From: Yinghuangia seranimata
GTDB lineage: Bacteria; Actinomycetota; Actinomycetes; Streptomycetales; Streptomycetaceae
DNA length: 43,677 nt
Reading direction: 5' to 3'
Assembly: GCF_029953285.1 (NCBI RefSeq)
Contig: NZ_JASAOI010000039.1
Span: 1-43,677 of the forward strand
Both the position numbers and the translations under genes were made by a program. The notes under the pieces were generated by a model. That model made no database searches and was not told the origin of the DNA. It saw nothing but the letters and a program-made list of their open reading frames with translations. Below, piece by piece: positions 9,108-16,490 of this stretch. The stretch's first letter is position 1; each line of letters opens with the position of its first letter.

Positions 9108-10415
9108 ATGACACCGCACCGCGCCAGACGCCGCGCCGTCCTGCTCCTCGCGACCGCCGCGGCCCTTGTCGTCACGGGCTGCACGGCCGAGAAGAAGGAC
9201 GACGCGAAGACCGGCTCCTCCGGCGCCCCCGCCGCACCGCCCGCGCCCAAGGTCGCCCCTGGCGTCACCGCGGACAGCATCAAGATCGGCATCACCTACC
9301 CCGACCTCGACTCGGTCAAGCAGTTCGTCAACATCGACCACGGCCCGTACGAGGCCGCCTACAACGCCCTGATCAAGAAGATCAACGACGCCGGCGGGAT
9401 CAACGGCCGGAAGATCGTGCCGGTGTTCGGCAAGATCAACCTGATCTCCCCGGCTGCCGCCCAGGAGACCTGCGTCAAGCTGACCCAGGACGAGAAGGTC
9501 TTCGCCGTCCTCGGCAACTTCAACGGCGACGAACCGCTGTGCTACGTGCAGACGAACAAGACCGCGGCGATCGGCGGCCAGCTCACCGCGAAGCGGTACG
9601 CGCAGGCCCAGGCCCCGTGGTTCAGCGACACCCGGGGCGGTGACGAAGTCGGGGACGGGATGGCGCTGTTCAACAAGGACAACGGCCTGGCCGGCAAGAA
9701 GGTCGCGGTGCTTTCGAACGTCAACGAGCAGGCGGTGATGAAGGACACCGTGATCCCGGCGCTGCAGAAGCTCGGCATCACCCCGGTCGAGACCGGAGTG
9801 CTCGACGCTCCTGCCACCGATGCCGCAGCCATCGGTCAGCAGACCGGCGTGTTCATCCAGAAGTTCCAGGCGTCCGGCGTCGACACCATCGTGGTCGTCG
9901 GCAGCATGGGCGCGTCCTTCCCGCAGGTGCTCGAGCAGACCAAGTACCGCCCCCGGTTGCTGTTCACCGACAACCTGCAGGTGCAGGCGTACGCCAACGA
10001 CAAGGGCAAGCACGACTTCACGACCCTCGCGAACGCCGCCGCACTCGGCCTGAACACGCTGTGGAGCGAGGCCGCGAACCAGGAGTGCATGAACACGGTC
10101 GAAGCAGCGCTGCCCGACTTCAAGGGCAAGCTGACCGTCGACCCGGCGTCGCTCCCCGCCGGAACACCGACGCCCCAGATCGCACCGAACGTGGCCTGCC
10201 GCAACCTCGCCCTCTTCAAGGCCATCGCCGACAAGGCGGGCAAGGACCTGAGCTACGAGACGTTCCAGAACGCCGGCTTCACGCTGGGCGCGTTCCAGGA
10301 CCCCGGCAACGTCGACAAGGCCACCTACGCCCAGGCGACCCCGCACGGCGCGATCCCGGCCCGACTGTTCACGTTCGACACGGCGACGCAGAAGTTCGCG
10401 GTCTCCGCGTCCTGA
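9108..10415 (+). CDS. HAAT/LivK-type substrate-binding lipoprotein
   Basis: The protein has 435 residues. It begins with an Arg-rich n-region and a hydrophobic core ending in the lipobox VVTGC with Cys25, so it should be a lipid-anchored extracellular receptor. A Lys/Ala/Pro-rich tether follows, then a type I periplasmic-binding fold: SIKIGITYPDLDSV, NAGGINGRKIVPVFG and a region typical of LivK/amide-binding proteins. It lies 68 bp after the LivHMG fusion in the same direction and must be its binding subunit. The ligand is unknown. The start is set by the signal peptide; its ribosome binding site is weak. A strong hairpin at 10436-10466 ends the unit. Confidence 0.9.
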   Translation: MTPHRARRRAVLLLATAAALVVTGCTAEKKDDAKTGSSGAPAAPPAPKVAPGVTADSIKIGITYPDLDSVKQFVNIDHGPYEAAYNALIKKINDAGGINGRKIVPVFGKINLISPAAAQETCVKLTQDEKVFAVLGNFNGDEPLCYVQTNKTAAIGGQLTAKRYAQAQAPWFSDTRGGDEVGDGMALFNKDNGLAGKKVAVLSNVNEQAVMKDTVIPALQKLGITPVETGVLDAPATDAAAIGQQTGVFIQKFQASGVDTIVVVGSMGASFPQVLEQTKYRPRLLFTDNLQVQAYANDKGKHDFTTLANAAALGLNTLWSEAANQECMNTVEAALPDFKGKLTVDPASLPAGTPTPQIAPNVACRNLALFKAIADKAGKDLSYETFQNAGFTLGAFQDPGNVDKATYAQATPHGAIPARLFTFDTATQKFAVSAS

Positions 10416-10435
10416 CCCACTGCCCGCCACGCCGT

Positions 10436-10466
10436 CGCCCGACCCCGCATGCCGCGCGGTCGGGCG
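10436..10466. terminator. Bidirectional 9-bp hairpin between convergent genes
   Basis: CGCCCGACC (10436-10444) pairs with GGTCGGGCG (10458-10466) around a 13-base loop. It sits between the stop of the binding protein (10415) and that of the GntR gene (10480). Confidence 0.6.
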
Positions 10467-10479
10467 GCTGCGTTGTCCG

Positions 10480-11226
10480 TCAGTACGTCCACTGCACGGG
10501 ACGCGTCATCAGCTCCGGGTAGCGGTGCCGCCAATAGCGCTCGGCCTCGGCAAGATGGTCGCGCATGGCCCGCTCCGCGCGCTCGGGGTCGCGGTCCCGG
10601 AGGGCATCGACGATCGCCGCGTGCGCGGTGGCGATGGCCGCCTGCTTGCGCGCCGAGTACTGCACGCCCACCCGCACGCCGTCGGCGATCGTTTGCAGCG
10701 TCCTGACGAACACGTCCAGCACCACACTCTGCGCGGCCTCGGCGATCAGCGTGTGGAAGCGCTGGTTCTCCGCGACGAAGACCGCGTGGTCGCCGGGGTG
10801 GTCACGCAGCCGCCGGACGCTGTCGTCCAGTTGTGCCAGCTGCTCGTCGGTGATCCGCTCGGCCGCGCGGCGCGCGATCATCGGTTCGAGGGCGATGCGG
10901 GCGTCGGTGACGTCGGCGAACGAGGCGCCCTCGACCTGCAGGACCAGGCTCAGCCCCTCGCTGAGGCTGTCCTTGGGCGGCCGGCGGACGATCGGGCCTC
11001 CCCCGGGCCCGGTCTTGAGGACGATCAGGCCGCGGGTCTCCAGGAGCCGCAGCGCTTCGCGGACGGTGGGGCGCCCGGCGCCGTAGAGCGCCATCATCTC
11101 CTGCTCGTTCGGCAGCCGGTCGCCCTCGCGCACCTCACCGGACAGGATCGGCTGGGCCAGGACGTGCGCGAGCCGCTGTGAGGACTTCGGGCCACGCCAT
11201 GGCTGACCGTTCCCGGCTGTGTTCAT
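10480..11226 (-). CDS. GntR family regulator, FadR/FCD subfamily
   Basis: This 248-residue protein has an N-terminal winged helix (LSGEVREGDRLPNEQEMM followed by YGAGRPTVREALRLLE-RGLI) and a C-terminal FCD ligand domain (TDARIALEPMIARRAA, ENQRFHTLIAEAA, and the final AHAAIVDALRDRDPERAERAMRDHL segment with metal-type His and Asp residues). FCD regulators usually respond to organic acids or sugar acids and repress adjacent catabolic or transport genes. It lies between the ABC importer and the divergent MFS gene, so either could be its target. The ATG at 11226 (MNTAGNGQPW) fits domain homology; the binding site before it is weak. CTGTACAG (11269-11276), 43 bp upstream, is a possible own operator, but this is speculative. 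Confidence 0.9.
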   Translation of the reverse strand: MNTAGNGQPWRGPKSSQRLAHVLAQPILSGEVREGDRLPNEQEMMALYGAGRPTVREALRLLETRGLIVLKTGPGGGPIVRRPPKDSLSEGLSLVLQVEGASFADVTDARIALEPMIARRAAERITDEQLAQLDDSVRRLRDHPGDHAVFVAENQRFHTLIAEAAQSVVLDVFVRTLQTIADGVRVGVQYSARKQAAIATAHAAIVDALRDRDPERAERAMRDHLAEAERYWRHRYPELMTRPVQWTY

Positions 11227-11348
11227 GTCATCCGTTCGTGACCGCGCCTGACGGCGGCGCCCGCTTTTCTGTACAGGAATACCGTACGCGGACTGCCTGG
11301 CGGGCTTCCGATCGGCCGTTACCGCTTCGACACACAAGTTCATCGAGA

Positions 11349-11373
11349 AGAAACCTGGTGTTGTTCGGTTTCT
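11349..11373. promoter_or_regulatory. Inverted repeat AGAAACC-N11-GGTTTCT in the GntR/MFS divergent region
   Basis: Perfect 7-bp arms lie at 11349-11355 and 11367-11373. The 7-11-7 geometry equals that of the repeat at 3754-3778, though the arm bases differ. It may be an operator of the GntR protein or a hairpin in a 5' leader. Confidence 0.35.
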
Positions 11374-11428
11374 CGACCTACGCTCGATCCACTCCCCCAT
11401 CGCACCGGGGGAATGCGCGGATGAATTG

Positions 11429-11440
11429 TGAATCGTTTCA
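11429..11440. promoter_or_regulatory. LacI-family operator candidate, TGAATCGTTTCA (DHA2 MFS gene)
   Basis: Identical to the site before the rhamnosidase at 3560 and one base from the perfect rhaI palindrome. It ends 47 bp before the ATG at 11488. Confidence 0.65.
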
Positions 11441-11487
11441 ATCATCAGCGTCAGCAGTTGCGTGTACTGTCCCTGGAGGACGACCTC

Positions 11488-12981
11488 ATGAGCACCACCG
11501 CACCGACCCTGGACCACCTCCACGAACCGCCCGGCCGCGCGCCGGGCGGCGGCGAGGAGCGTTCGAAGGCGTACTACGTCCTCCTGATCATCGCCCTGGC
11601 CTGGCCGACCGTCGTCCTGTCGATGTCCGGGCTGCTGCTGGGCAACGCCCAGGTGCTGATCGCGCAGCACTTCCACACCACCCAGATCGCCTGGTTCACC
11701 CTGATCACCACGCTCGTGAGCACCATGAGCGTGCCGTTCCTGATCAAGGCGTCCGACATGTTCGGCAAGAAGCGGGTCATGATCGTCGCCTCGGTGGTCG
11801 GTGTGATCGGCGAGACCCTGTGCGCGCTCGCCCCGACCTGGGGGCTGATGCTCTCCGCGCGCTTCCTGGTCGGCATCTACGCCGTCGTCACAGCACTCAC
11901 TTACTCGATCGTGCGCGACGTGTTCCCGGCCAAGTGGGTGGGCACGGCGACCGGCGTCGTGGCGACCAGCACCGGTCTGACCGCGCTGGCCGGGCCGTGG
12001 CTGTCCGGCTGGCTCCAGGACAACCACGGCTTCCGCGGTGTCCTGTGGTTCCTGGCGCTCAACAGCTTCGTAGCCCTCGTGCTGCTGCTCCTGGTCGTCC
12101 CCGAGAGCCCGCTGCGCGCGCCGCGCACCTCCTTCGACTGGCTCGGCGGCCTGCTGCTGGGCGGCAGCGCCACCGCACTCGTGTACGGGATCGGCAAGGG
12201 CGCCGACTGGGGCTGGTCCGACACGTGGACGCTCGCCTACCTGATCGGCGGCGTCGCGGCGTTCGCCCTGTTCCTGGTCGTCGAGCACCGGGTCGCGCAC
12301 CCGCTCCTCGACGTGCGTCTGCTGCGCGAACGCCGCCTGCTCCTGATCCTCGTCTCCGGCGGCATGGCGAGCGGCGTGCTGTTCTCCACCGGCACGATCA
12401 ACCAGCTGCTGGCCCTCTACCCGAAGATCCCGGGGATGTCGGACGGCCTCGGCTACACCGCGACGGAGAACGCCGCACTCGGCGTGCACTCCAGCATCCT
12501 GCTGCTGCTCTGCGGCGCCGCCGTCGGGCTCATCGCCAACCGGTGGGGCGCCAAGATCACGCTGATCGCCGGCCTCGTGTCGGCCATCGCGGGCGTCCTG
12601 CTGATGTACGGGCACCACTACGAGAAGTGGCAGTTCATCGCCTTCGGGCCGTTCTTCGCCGTCGGCATGGGCCTGGTCCTGGCGTCGTCGTCGATCCTGA
12701 TCGTGAGCGCGGTACACCCCGAGGACCAGGCGACCGCCAACGGTGTGGGAACGCTGCTGGGCGGGGTGCTCGGCGCCATCTCGACGCAGGTGATCTTCAG
12801 CCTGCTGAACGACCGCGCGAACATCCTCCAGGGGACCGCGCTGTACACCGACGGCGGCTACAAGGCGGCCTTCCTCGCCGGCGCGGCCATGCTCGCCGTC
12901 GCCCTCGTCGTCGCCGTCATGATCCCCAAGGTCCGCACAACGGTCGAGGCCGCCGCAGAGGCGCCGGCCGACCGCAGCTGA
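11488..12981 (+). CDS. DHA2-type MFS transporter, about 14 helices
   Basis: This 497-residue membrane protein has the length and hydrophobic spacing of the 14-helix drug:H+ antiporter 2 group. FGKKRVMIVASVVG follows helix 2, and the large central loop carries EHRVAHPLLDVRLLRERR, a frequent DHA2 feature. The start at 11488 has an ideal GGAGGA site 7 bases upstream; an upstream in-frame ATG at 11428 would overlap the operator candidate and is rejected. Family members mostly export drugs or metabolites, but some take up sugars or acids. The LacI-type operator in front suggests control with rhamnose genes, so it could import a glycoside or export a released aglycone. The SDR and esterase downstream run in the same direction. 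Confidence 0.88.
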   Translation: MSTTAPTLDHLHEPPGRAPGGGEERSKAYYVLLIIALAWPTVVLSMSGLLLGNAQVLIAQHFHTTQIAWFTLITTLVSTMSVPFLIKASDMFGKKRVMIVASVVGVIGETLCALAPTWGLMLSARFLVGIYAVVTALTYSIVRDVFPAKWVGTATGVVATSTGLTALAGPWLSGWLQDNHGFRGVLWFLALNSFVALVLLLLVVPESPLRAPRTSFDWLGGLLLGGSATALVYGIGKGADWGWSDTWTLAYLIGGVAAFALFLVVEHRVAHPLLDVRLLRERRLLLILVSGGMASGVLFSTGTINQLLALYPKIPGMSDGLGYTATENAALGVHSSILLLLCGAAVGLIANRWGAKITLIAGLVSAIAGVLLMYGHHYEKWQFIAFGPFFAVGMGLVLASSSILIVSAVHPEDQATANGVGTLLGGVLGAISTQVIFSLLNDRANILQGTALYTDGGYKAAFLAGAAMLAVALVVAVMIPKVRTTVEAAAEAPADRS

Positions 12982-13062
12982 CCCCCGGGCACTGCCGCGC
13001 CCACCCCTCCCCACCAGGGACCTGTCATCCCTGCGCGCCCCGCCTCAAGGAGATCATCGAAA

Positions 13063-13833
13063 ATGGAACGTTTCACCGGCAAGCGCGTCCTCGTCACCGG
13101 AGGTGCGTCCGGAATCGGACAGGCCACCGTCGCACGCCTGCTCGACGAGGGGGCGCGGGTCGTCGCCGTCGATGTCGCCGCCGACGGGCTGAAGGACACC
13201 GTGGCCCGGGCCGAGGCCGCGGGCACCGCCGAGCGGCTGGCCACGCGCGTCCTCGACGTGTCCGATGAGACCGCGGTCAACACCGTCATCGTCGACGCCG
13301 TCCTCGAACTCGGCGGGCTCGACGTCCTCGTCAACGCGGCCGGGATCCTCCGCGGCGCCCACACCCACGAATGCGAACTGGCCGCGTGGAACCGCATCAT
13401 CGCGGTCAACCTCACCGGGACGTTCCTCGTCACCCGGGCGGCGCTGCCCGCGCTGCTGAAGACCGGCGCCGGCGTCGTGGTGAACTTCAGCTCCACGTCG
13501 GCGTCGTTCGCCCACCCCTACATGGCGGCGTACTCCGCCAGCAAGGGCGGCATCCAGTCCTTCACGCACAGCATCGCGCTCGAATACGCGAAGAAGGGAC
13601 TGCGTGCGGTGTGCGTGGCGCCCGGCAGCATCCAGAGCGGCATCACCGAGACGACGCTGCAGCACCTTCCCGAAGACGTCGACTTCGAGCTGTTCGCCAA
13701 GCTGCAGCCCGCACTCGGGCAGGGCTTCGCACCGCCGGAGACGGTCGCGGGCGTGATCGCCATGCTCGCGTCCGAGGACGGCGCGTTCATCACCGGCACC
13801 GAAATCCGCGTCGACGGCGGAACCCACCAGTAG
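13063..13833 (+). CDS. Short-chain dehydrogenase/reductase
   Basis: This is a classical SDR of 256 residues: cofactor loop TGGASGIG near residue 13, NAAG, the catalytic Ser in NFSSTSAS, YSASK as the catalytic Tyr/Lys pair, and the end motif TGTEIRVDGGTH. An Asp after beta-2 (VVAVDVAAD) favours NAD(H). It should oxidise or reduce a secondary alcohol or ketone; the substrate is unknown. It starts 81 bp after the MFS gene with an AAGGAG site. The first codons contain TGGAACGTTTCA, one base off the LacI-type palindrome, directly over the start codon. A perfect 15-bp hairpin follows the stop. Confidence 0.92.
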   Translation: MERFTGKRVLVTGGASGIGQATVARLLDEGARVVAVDVAADGLKDTVARAEAAGTAERLATRVLDVSDETAVNTVIVDAVLELGGLDVLVNAAGILRGAHTHECELAAWNRIIAVNLTGTFLVTRAALPALLKTGAGVVVNFSSTSASFAHPYMAAYSASKGGIQSFTHSIALEYAKKGLRAVCVAPGSIQSGITETTLQHLPEDVDFELFAKLQPALGQGFAPPETVAGVIAMLASEDGAFITGTEIRVDGGTHQ

Positions 13834-13837
13834 ACGC

Positions 13838-13871
13838 GCGGCCCTGGGCGAGCGCCCTCGCCCAGGGCCGC
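13838..13871 (+). terminator. Perfect 15-bp hairpin with 4-base loop after the SDR gene
   Basis: GCGGCCCTGGGCGAG (13838-13852) and CTCGCCCAGGGCCGC (13857-13871) pair fully around CGCC. It lies 4 bases after the SDR stop and only 22 bases before the next start, so it may end the MFS-SDR transcript or lower expression of the esterase. Confidence 0.6.
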
Positions 13872-13893
13872 CACCGTGAGAGGAAGCGACCCC

Positions 13894-14853
13894 ATGCCGA
13901 GCAAAGCGTTCGCGCTCATGGAAAGCATCATGCAAGCCGGTCATGATGCCCCGCCCCCGGCCGATCGCGCCGCAGAGCGGCGGCAGCAGGCCGAACTCGC
14001 CGCGCTGTATCGCCCTGTGGCGGGCGTACGCGACGAACCGGCCGGAGCGTTGCGGGACGGCTCGTACCTCATGACCCCCGACGATGCCCGCGACGACGTG
14101 GTGATCCTGTACATCCACGGTGGCGGCTTCCGGTCGGGCACCGCCGGGGTGGCCCGGGCGATCAGCGCCCATCTGGCGCTCGGCACCGGCGCGCGCGTCG
14201 TACTCCCCGAGTACCGGCTTGCCCCCGAAGACCCCTACCCCGCAGGCCTGGACGACTGCGTCGCGGCCTTCGGATACGCGGCGACGCTCGCGCCCCGGGT
14301 GGTCGTGGCCGGCGAGTCGGCCGGCGCCAACCTCGCGTTGGCCGTCCTCCTACGCCTCGCCCACGACGGCGACCACCGCGCCATCGCGGGCGTCCTCTAC
14401 TCGGGCGTCTTCGACCAGCGCGCCGACCGCTACGCGACCGGGAGCTGGGTCGACCACGCGGAACTCGACCTCGCGCTCAAGAACCTCGACGGTGCGATGA
14501 GCACCGACTACGCGGGCGCGCACCCCGCCGACGACCCGCTGATCTCCCCCGTGCTCGCCGACCTGCGCGGCCTGCCCCCGCTGTTCGTCCAGGCCTCCAA
14601 CGCGGAGCGGCTGCTCGACGACTCCCTCGACCTGGTGGCCCGCGCCGCACGCGCCGGCGTCCACGTCGAGATGGAGGTCTGGCCCAAGATGAGCCATGCG
14701 TGGCAGATCGCGGCGGGATTCCTCCCGGAAGCCACCGAAGCCGCCACCCGCACCTCGGCGTTCATCACCCGCGTGGCCGAAGGCCGCATCGTCGACGGCG
14801 CGACGCTCCTGGGCGGCCCGGCAAGTCTCGAGGAGATGCTGTCGACGCAATGA
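13894..14853 (+). CDS. HSL-family alpha/beta hydrolase (esterase/lactonase type)
   Basis: This 319-residue hydrolase has the hormone-sensitive-lipase signatures: oxyanion hole HGGGF near residue 74, nucleophile elbow GESAGAN near 139, EYRLAPEDPYPA between them, and SHAW with the catalytic His near 267. In place of the usual DPL acid motif it has NAERLLDDS, so Glu may be the acid, as in the branch that contains epsilon-lactone hydrolases. It should cleave an ester or lactone of a small hydrophobic compound in the cytoplasm. The ATG at 13894 has an AGAGGAAG site; a GTG at 13876 is a poorer alternative. Co-directional with the MFS and SDR genes but separated from them by a strong hairpin. Confidence 0.88.
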   Translation: MPSKAFALMESIMQAGHDAPPPADRAAERRQQAELAALYRPVAGVRDEPAGALRDGSYLMTPDDARDDVVILYIHGGGFRSGTAGVARAISAHLALGTGARVVLPEYRLAPEDPYPAGLDDCVAAFGYAATLAPRVVVAGESAGANLALAVLLRLAHDGDHRAIAGVLYSGVFDQRADRYATGSWVDHAELDLALKNLDGAMSTDYAGAHPADDPLISPVLADLRGLPPLFVQASNAERLLDDSLDLVARAARAGVHVEMEVWPKMSHAWQIAAGFLPEATEAATRTSAFITRVAEGRIVDGATLLGGPASLEEMLSTQ

Positions 14854-14888
14854 CGTCACGCTGCACCTTCGAGGTTCGGCATGCGCAG

Positions 14889-14924
14889 CGACGGCCCCGT
14901 CCACCACAGTGGACGGGGCCGTCG
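14889..14924. terminator. Perfect 16-bp bidirectional hairpin
   Basis: CGACGGCCCCGTCCAC (14889-14904) pairs completely with GTGGACGGGGCCGTCG (14909-14924) around CACA. It lies between the converging esterase (stop 14853) and GPH symporter (stop 14938). Confidence 0.8.
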
Positions 14925-14937
14925 TTCGTCGCGTTCG

Positions 14938-16464
14938 TCAGGGTGTGTGCGGCCAGAGCGGGCTCGACGGCGGCGCGGTTGCCGGTAGCGCCGCGTCCGC
15001 GATGTGGTGGGAGTCTGCGTCGGTGTAGCGGTGTCTGTGGGCCAGTTCGGTCTGCACGATCGGCAGGGTCTTCTCGACGGAGAGGAACACCAAAAGCACC
15101 GCGAGAACGATGTTCGCGACGACGCCGAACCCGAGGAAGGCGAACACGATCACCGACTGGACGTTCGCGGTCTGGTCGAAGCCCGTGGTGATGTCGGTGT
15201 GTGCGTCGTATTGGGGTGCCCGGTAGTCACCGGTGAGTCCGAGGAGGAGGTTGAACCCGGCTCCGGCGACCGTCCCCACGGTGCCGGTCAGGATGGCGAT
15301 CGCGCTGGCGGTGAACCCGTCGGCCCGTACGTGCGTTCGCCATTCCAGAGTGTCCAGGACATCGCCCAGAAGCGCCGTGAAGACATATGCGGCGGGTACC
15401 AGCCCCAGGTTGGCGATGGCCTGACCGGTGAGCACCAGCCGCAGATCGGCCGGGTCGAGCAGGCACAGCAGGTTGCCGGCCGCGGACAAGCATGTGCCCG
15501 CCAGGGTGAGGTTGCGCTTCCCGATGCGCTTGGCGAGCGGCCAGACGACGAAGAGCCCGACGCCGAGCGGGATTCCGCCGATCAGGGCCAGGAGGGTGGG
15601 GGTGACCCCGTCGTTGTAGTCGCCGAGGACGTAGTTCGCGTAGTAGATGAGGCTGATGTTCCGGAAGGTGCCGGCGAGGTTGAACAGGGTGATCCAGCCG
15701 ACGTAGACGAGCCAGAAGCGGTCGGTGAGTGCTGCCCGACGTACGTGGCGCCGCGCGGGAGGCGGAGTCGCCGGGGCCGACGTCTGCCCGGTGGTGACGC
15801 GTTCGCGCGTGAAGTAGTACTCGACGACGACGAGCGGCAAGGCGACGGCGGCCAGCAAGCAGGCCATGAACAGCCATGCCGCGCGATTGACACCCAGAGC
15901 CGGGAGGACGAGCGCGGGGAAGACGAGTGCGACCATGGTTCCGGCGCCCACCATGTTGCCGACGTTGCTGAACACCGCGAGGATCCCGCGGTCGCGCGGA
16001 TCACGCGAGGCCAGCGGGACCATGAGCAAATGCGCCGTGTTGTAGGTGGCGAAGGCGAAGTCGGCGTAGAGGTTGCCTGCGAGCACCACCCACGCGAGTT
16101 GCAGCCACATCGGCAGGGACGGGGTTCCGAACACCGCGATGATCCCCAGCCCCATGAACGGAGCGGACACCAGCAACCACGGCCGCGCCTTTCCCTGGCG
16201 TGACACGGTCCGATCGATCACCCGGCCGATGTAGAGATTGCTGGCAGTGCTGATCACGCGGGAGGCGAGCGGGAAGACGGTCAGGAACAGGCCTCCCCAG
16301 GCCCCCGAGAGGTCCAGAACGTCGGTGTAGTAGACGTTCAGGTACGACACGATGACCGCGTTGACGAGCAGCGGCCCGAGCGGGCCGAGCAGGAACCCGA
16401 GGACCTTCTCCCGCGCGGTCACCTGATCGCCGAGGGTCTTGCTGTCGAACAGCTTGCTGTTCAT
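14938..16464 (-). CDS. GPH-family glycoside:cation symporter (MFS)
   Basis: This 508-residue transporter resembles the glycoside-pentoside-hexuronide family: KVLGFLLGPLGPLLVNAVIVSYLNVYYTD at the N-terminus, the loop IGRVIDRTVSRQGKARPWLL typical of GPH helix 2-3, and a YTD/YAN pattern later. Such proteins import glycosides or disaccharides with H+ or Na+. It starts 26 bp after the GH1 beta-glucosidase, clearly in one operon with it, so the imported solute is likely a beta-glucoside that may also carry rhamnose. The start MNSKLFDSK is set by homology; its ribosome binding site is weak, so coupling to the preceding gene is likely. Confidence 0.9.
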   Translation of the reverse strand: MNSKLFDSKTLGDQVTAREKVLGFLLGPLGPLLVNAVIVSYLNVYYTDVLDLSGAWGGLFLTVFPLASRVISTASNLYIGRVIDRTVSRQGKARPWLLVSAPFMGLGIIAVFGTPSLPMWLQLAWVVLAGNLYADFAFATYNTAHLLMVPLASRDPRDRGILAVFSNVGNMVGAGTMVALVFPALVLPALGVNRAAWLFMACLLAAVALPLVVVEYYFTRERVTTGQTSAPATPPPARRHVRRAALTDRFWLVYVGWITLFNLAGTFRNISLIYYANYVLGDYNDGVTPTLLALIGGIPLGVGLFVVWPLAKRIGKRNLTLAGTCLSAAGNLLCLLDPADLRLVLTGQAIANLGLVPAAYVFTALLGDVLDTLEWRTHVRADGFTASAIAILTGTVGTVAGAGFNLLLGLTGDYRAPQYDAHTDITTGFDQTANVQSVIVFAFLGFGVVANIVLAVLLVFLSVEKTLPIVQTELAHRHRYTDADSHHIADAALPATAPPSSPLWPHTP

Positions 16465-16490
16465 GAACGCAGGCCGGCCGGTCCGCGAGG

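Noticed and set aside
7288-9114. 608-codon minus-strand frame opposite the LivHMG fusion
   Set aside because: Low-complexity composition and no recognisable motif; the plus strand carries clear permease and ATPase domains over the same bases.
11269-11276. CTGTACAG as a certain GntR operator
   Set aside because: Only 8 bases and present once; too weak to list as its own feature.
11227-13014. Upstream extension of the GntR frame to 844 codons
   Set aside because: The extension is antisense to the DHA2 MFS gene and has no homology; the regulator begins at 11226.
15004-16203. 399-codon plus-strand frame opposite the GPH symporter
   Set aside because: Acidic/Gly-rich shadow translation without domains; codon pattern belongs to the minus-strand gene.
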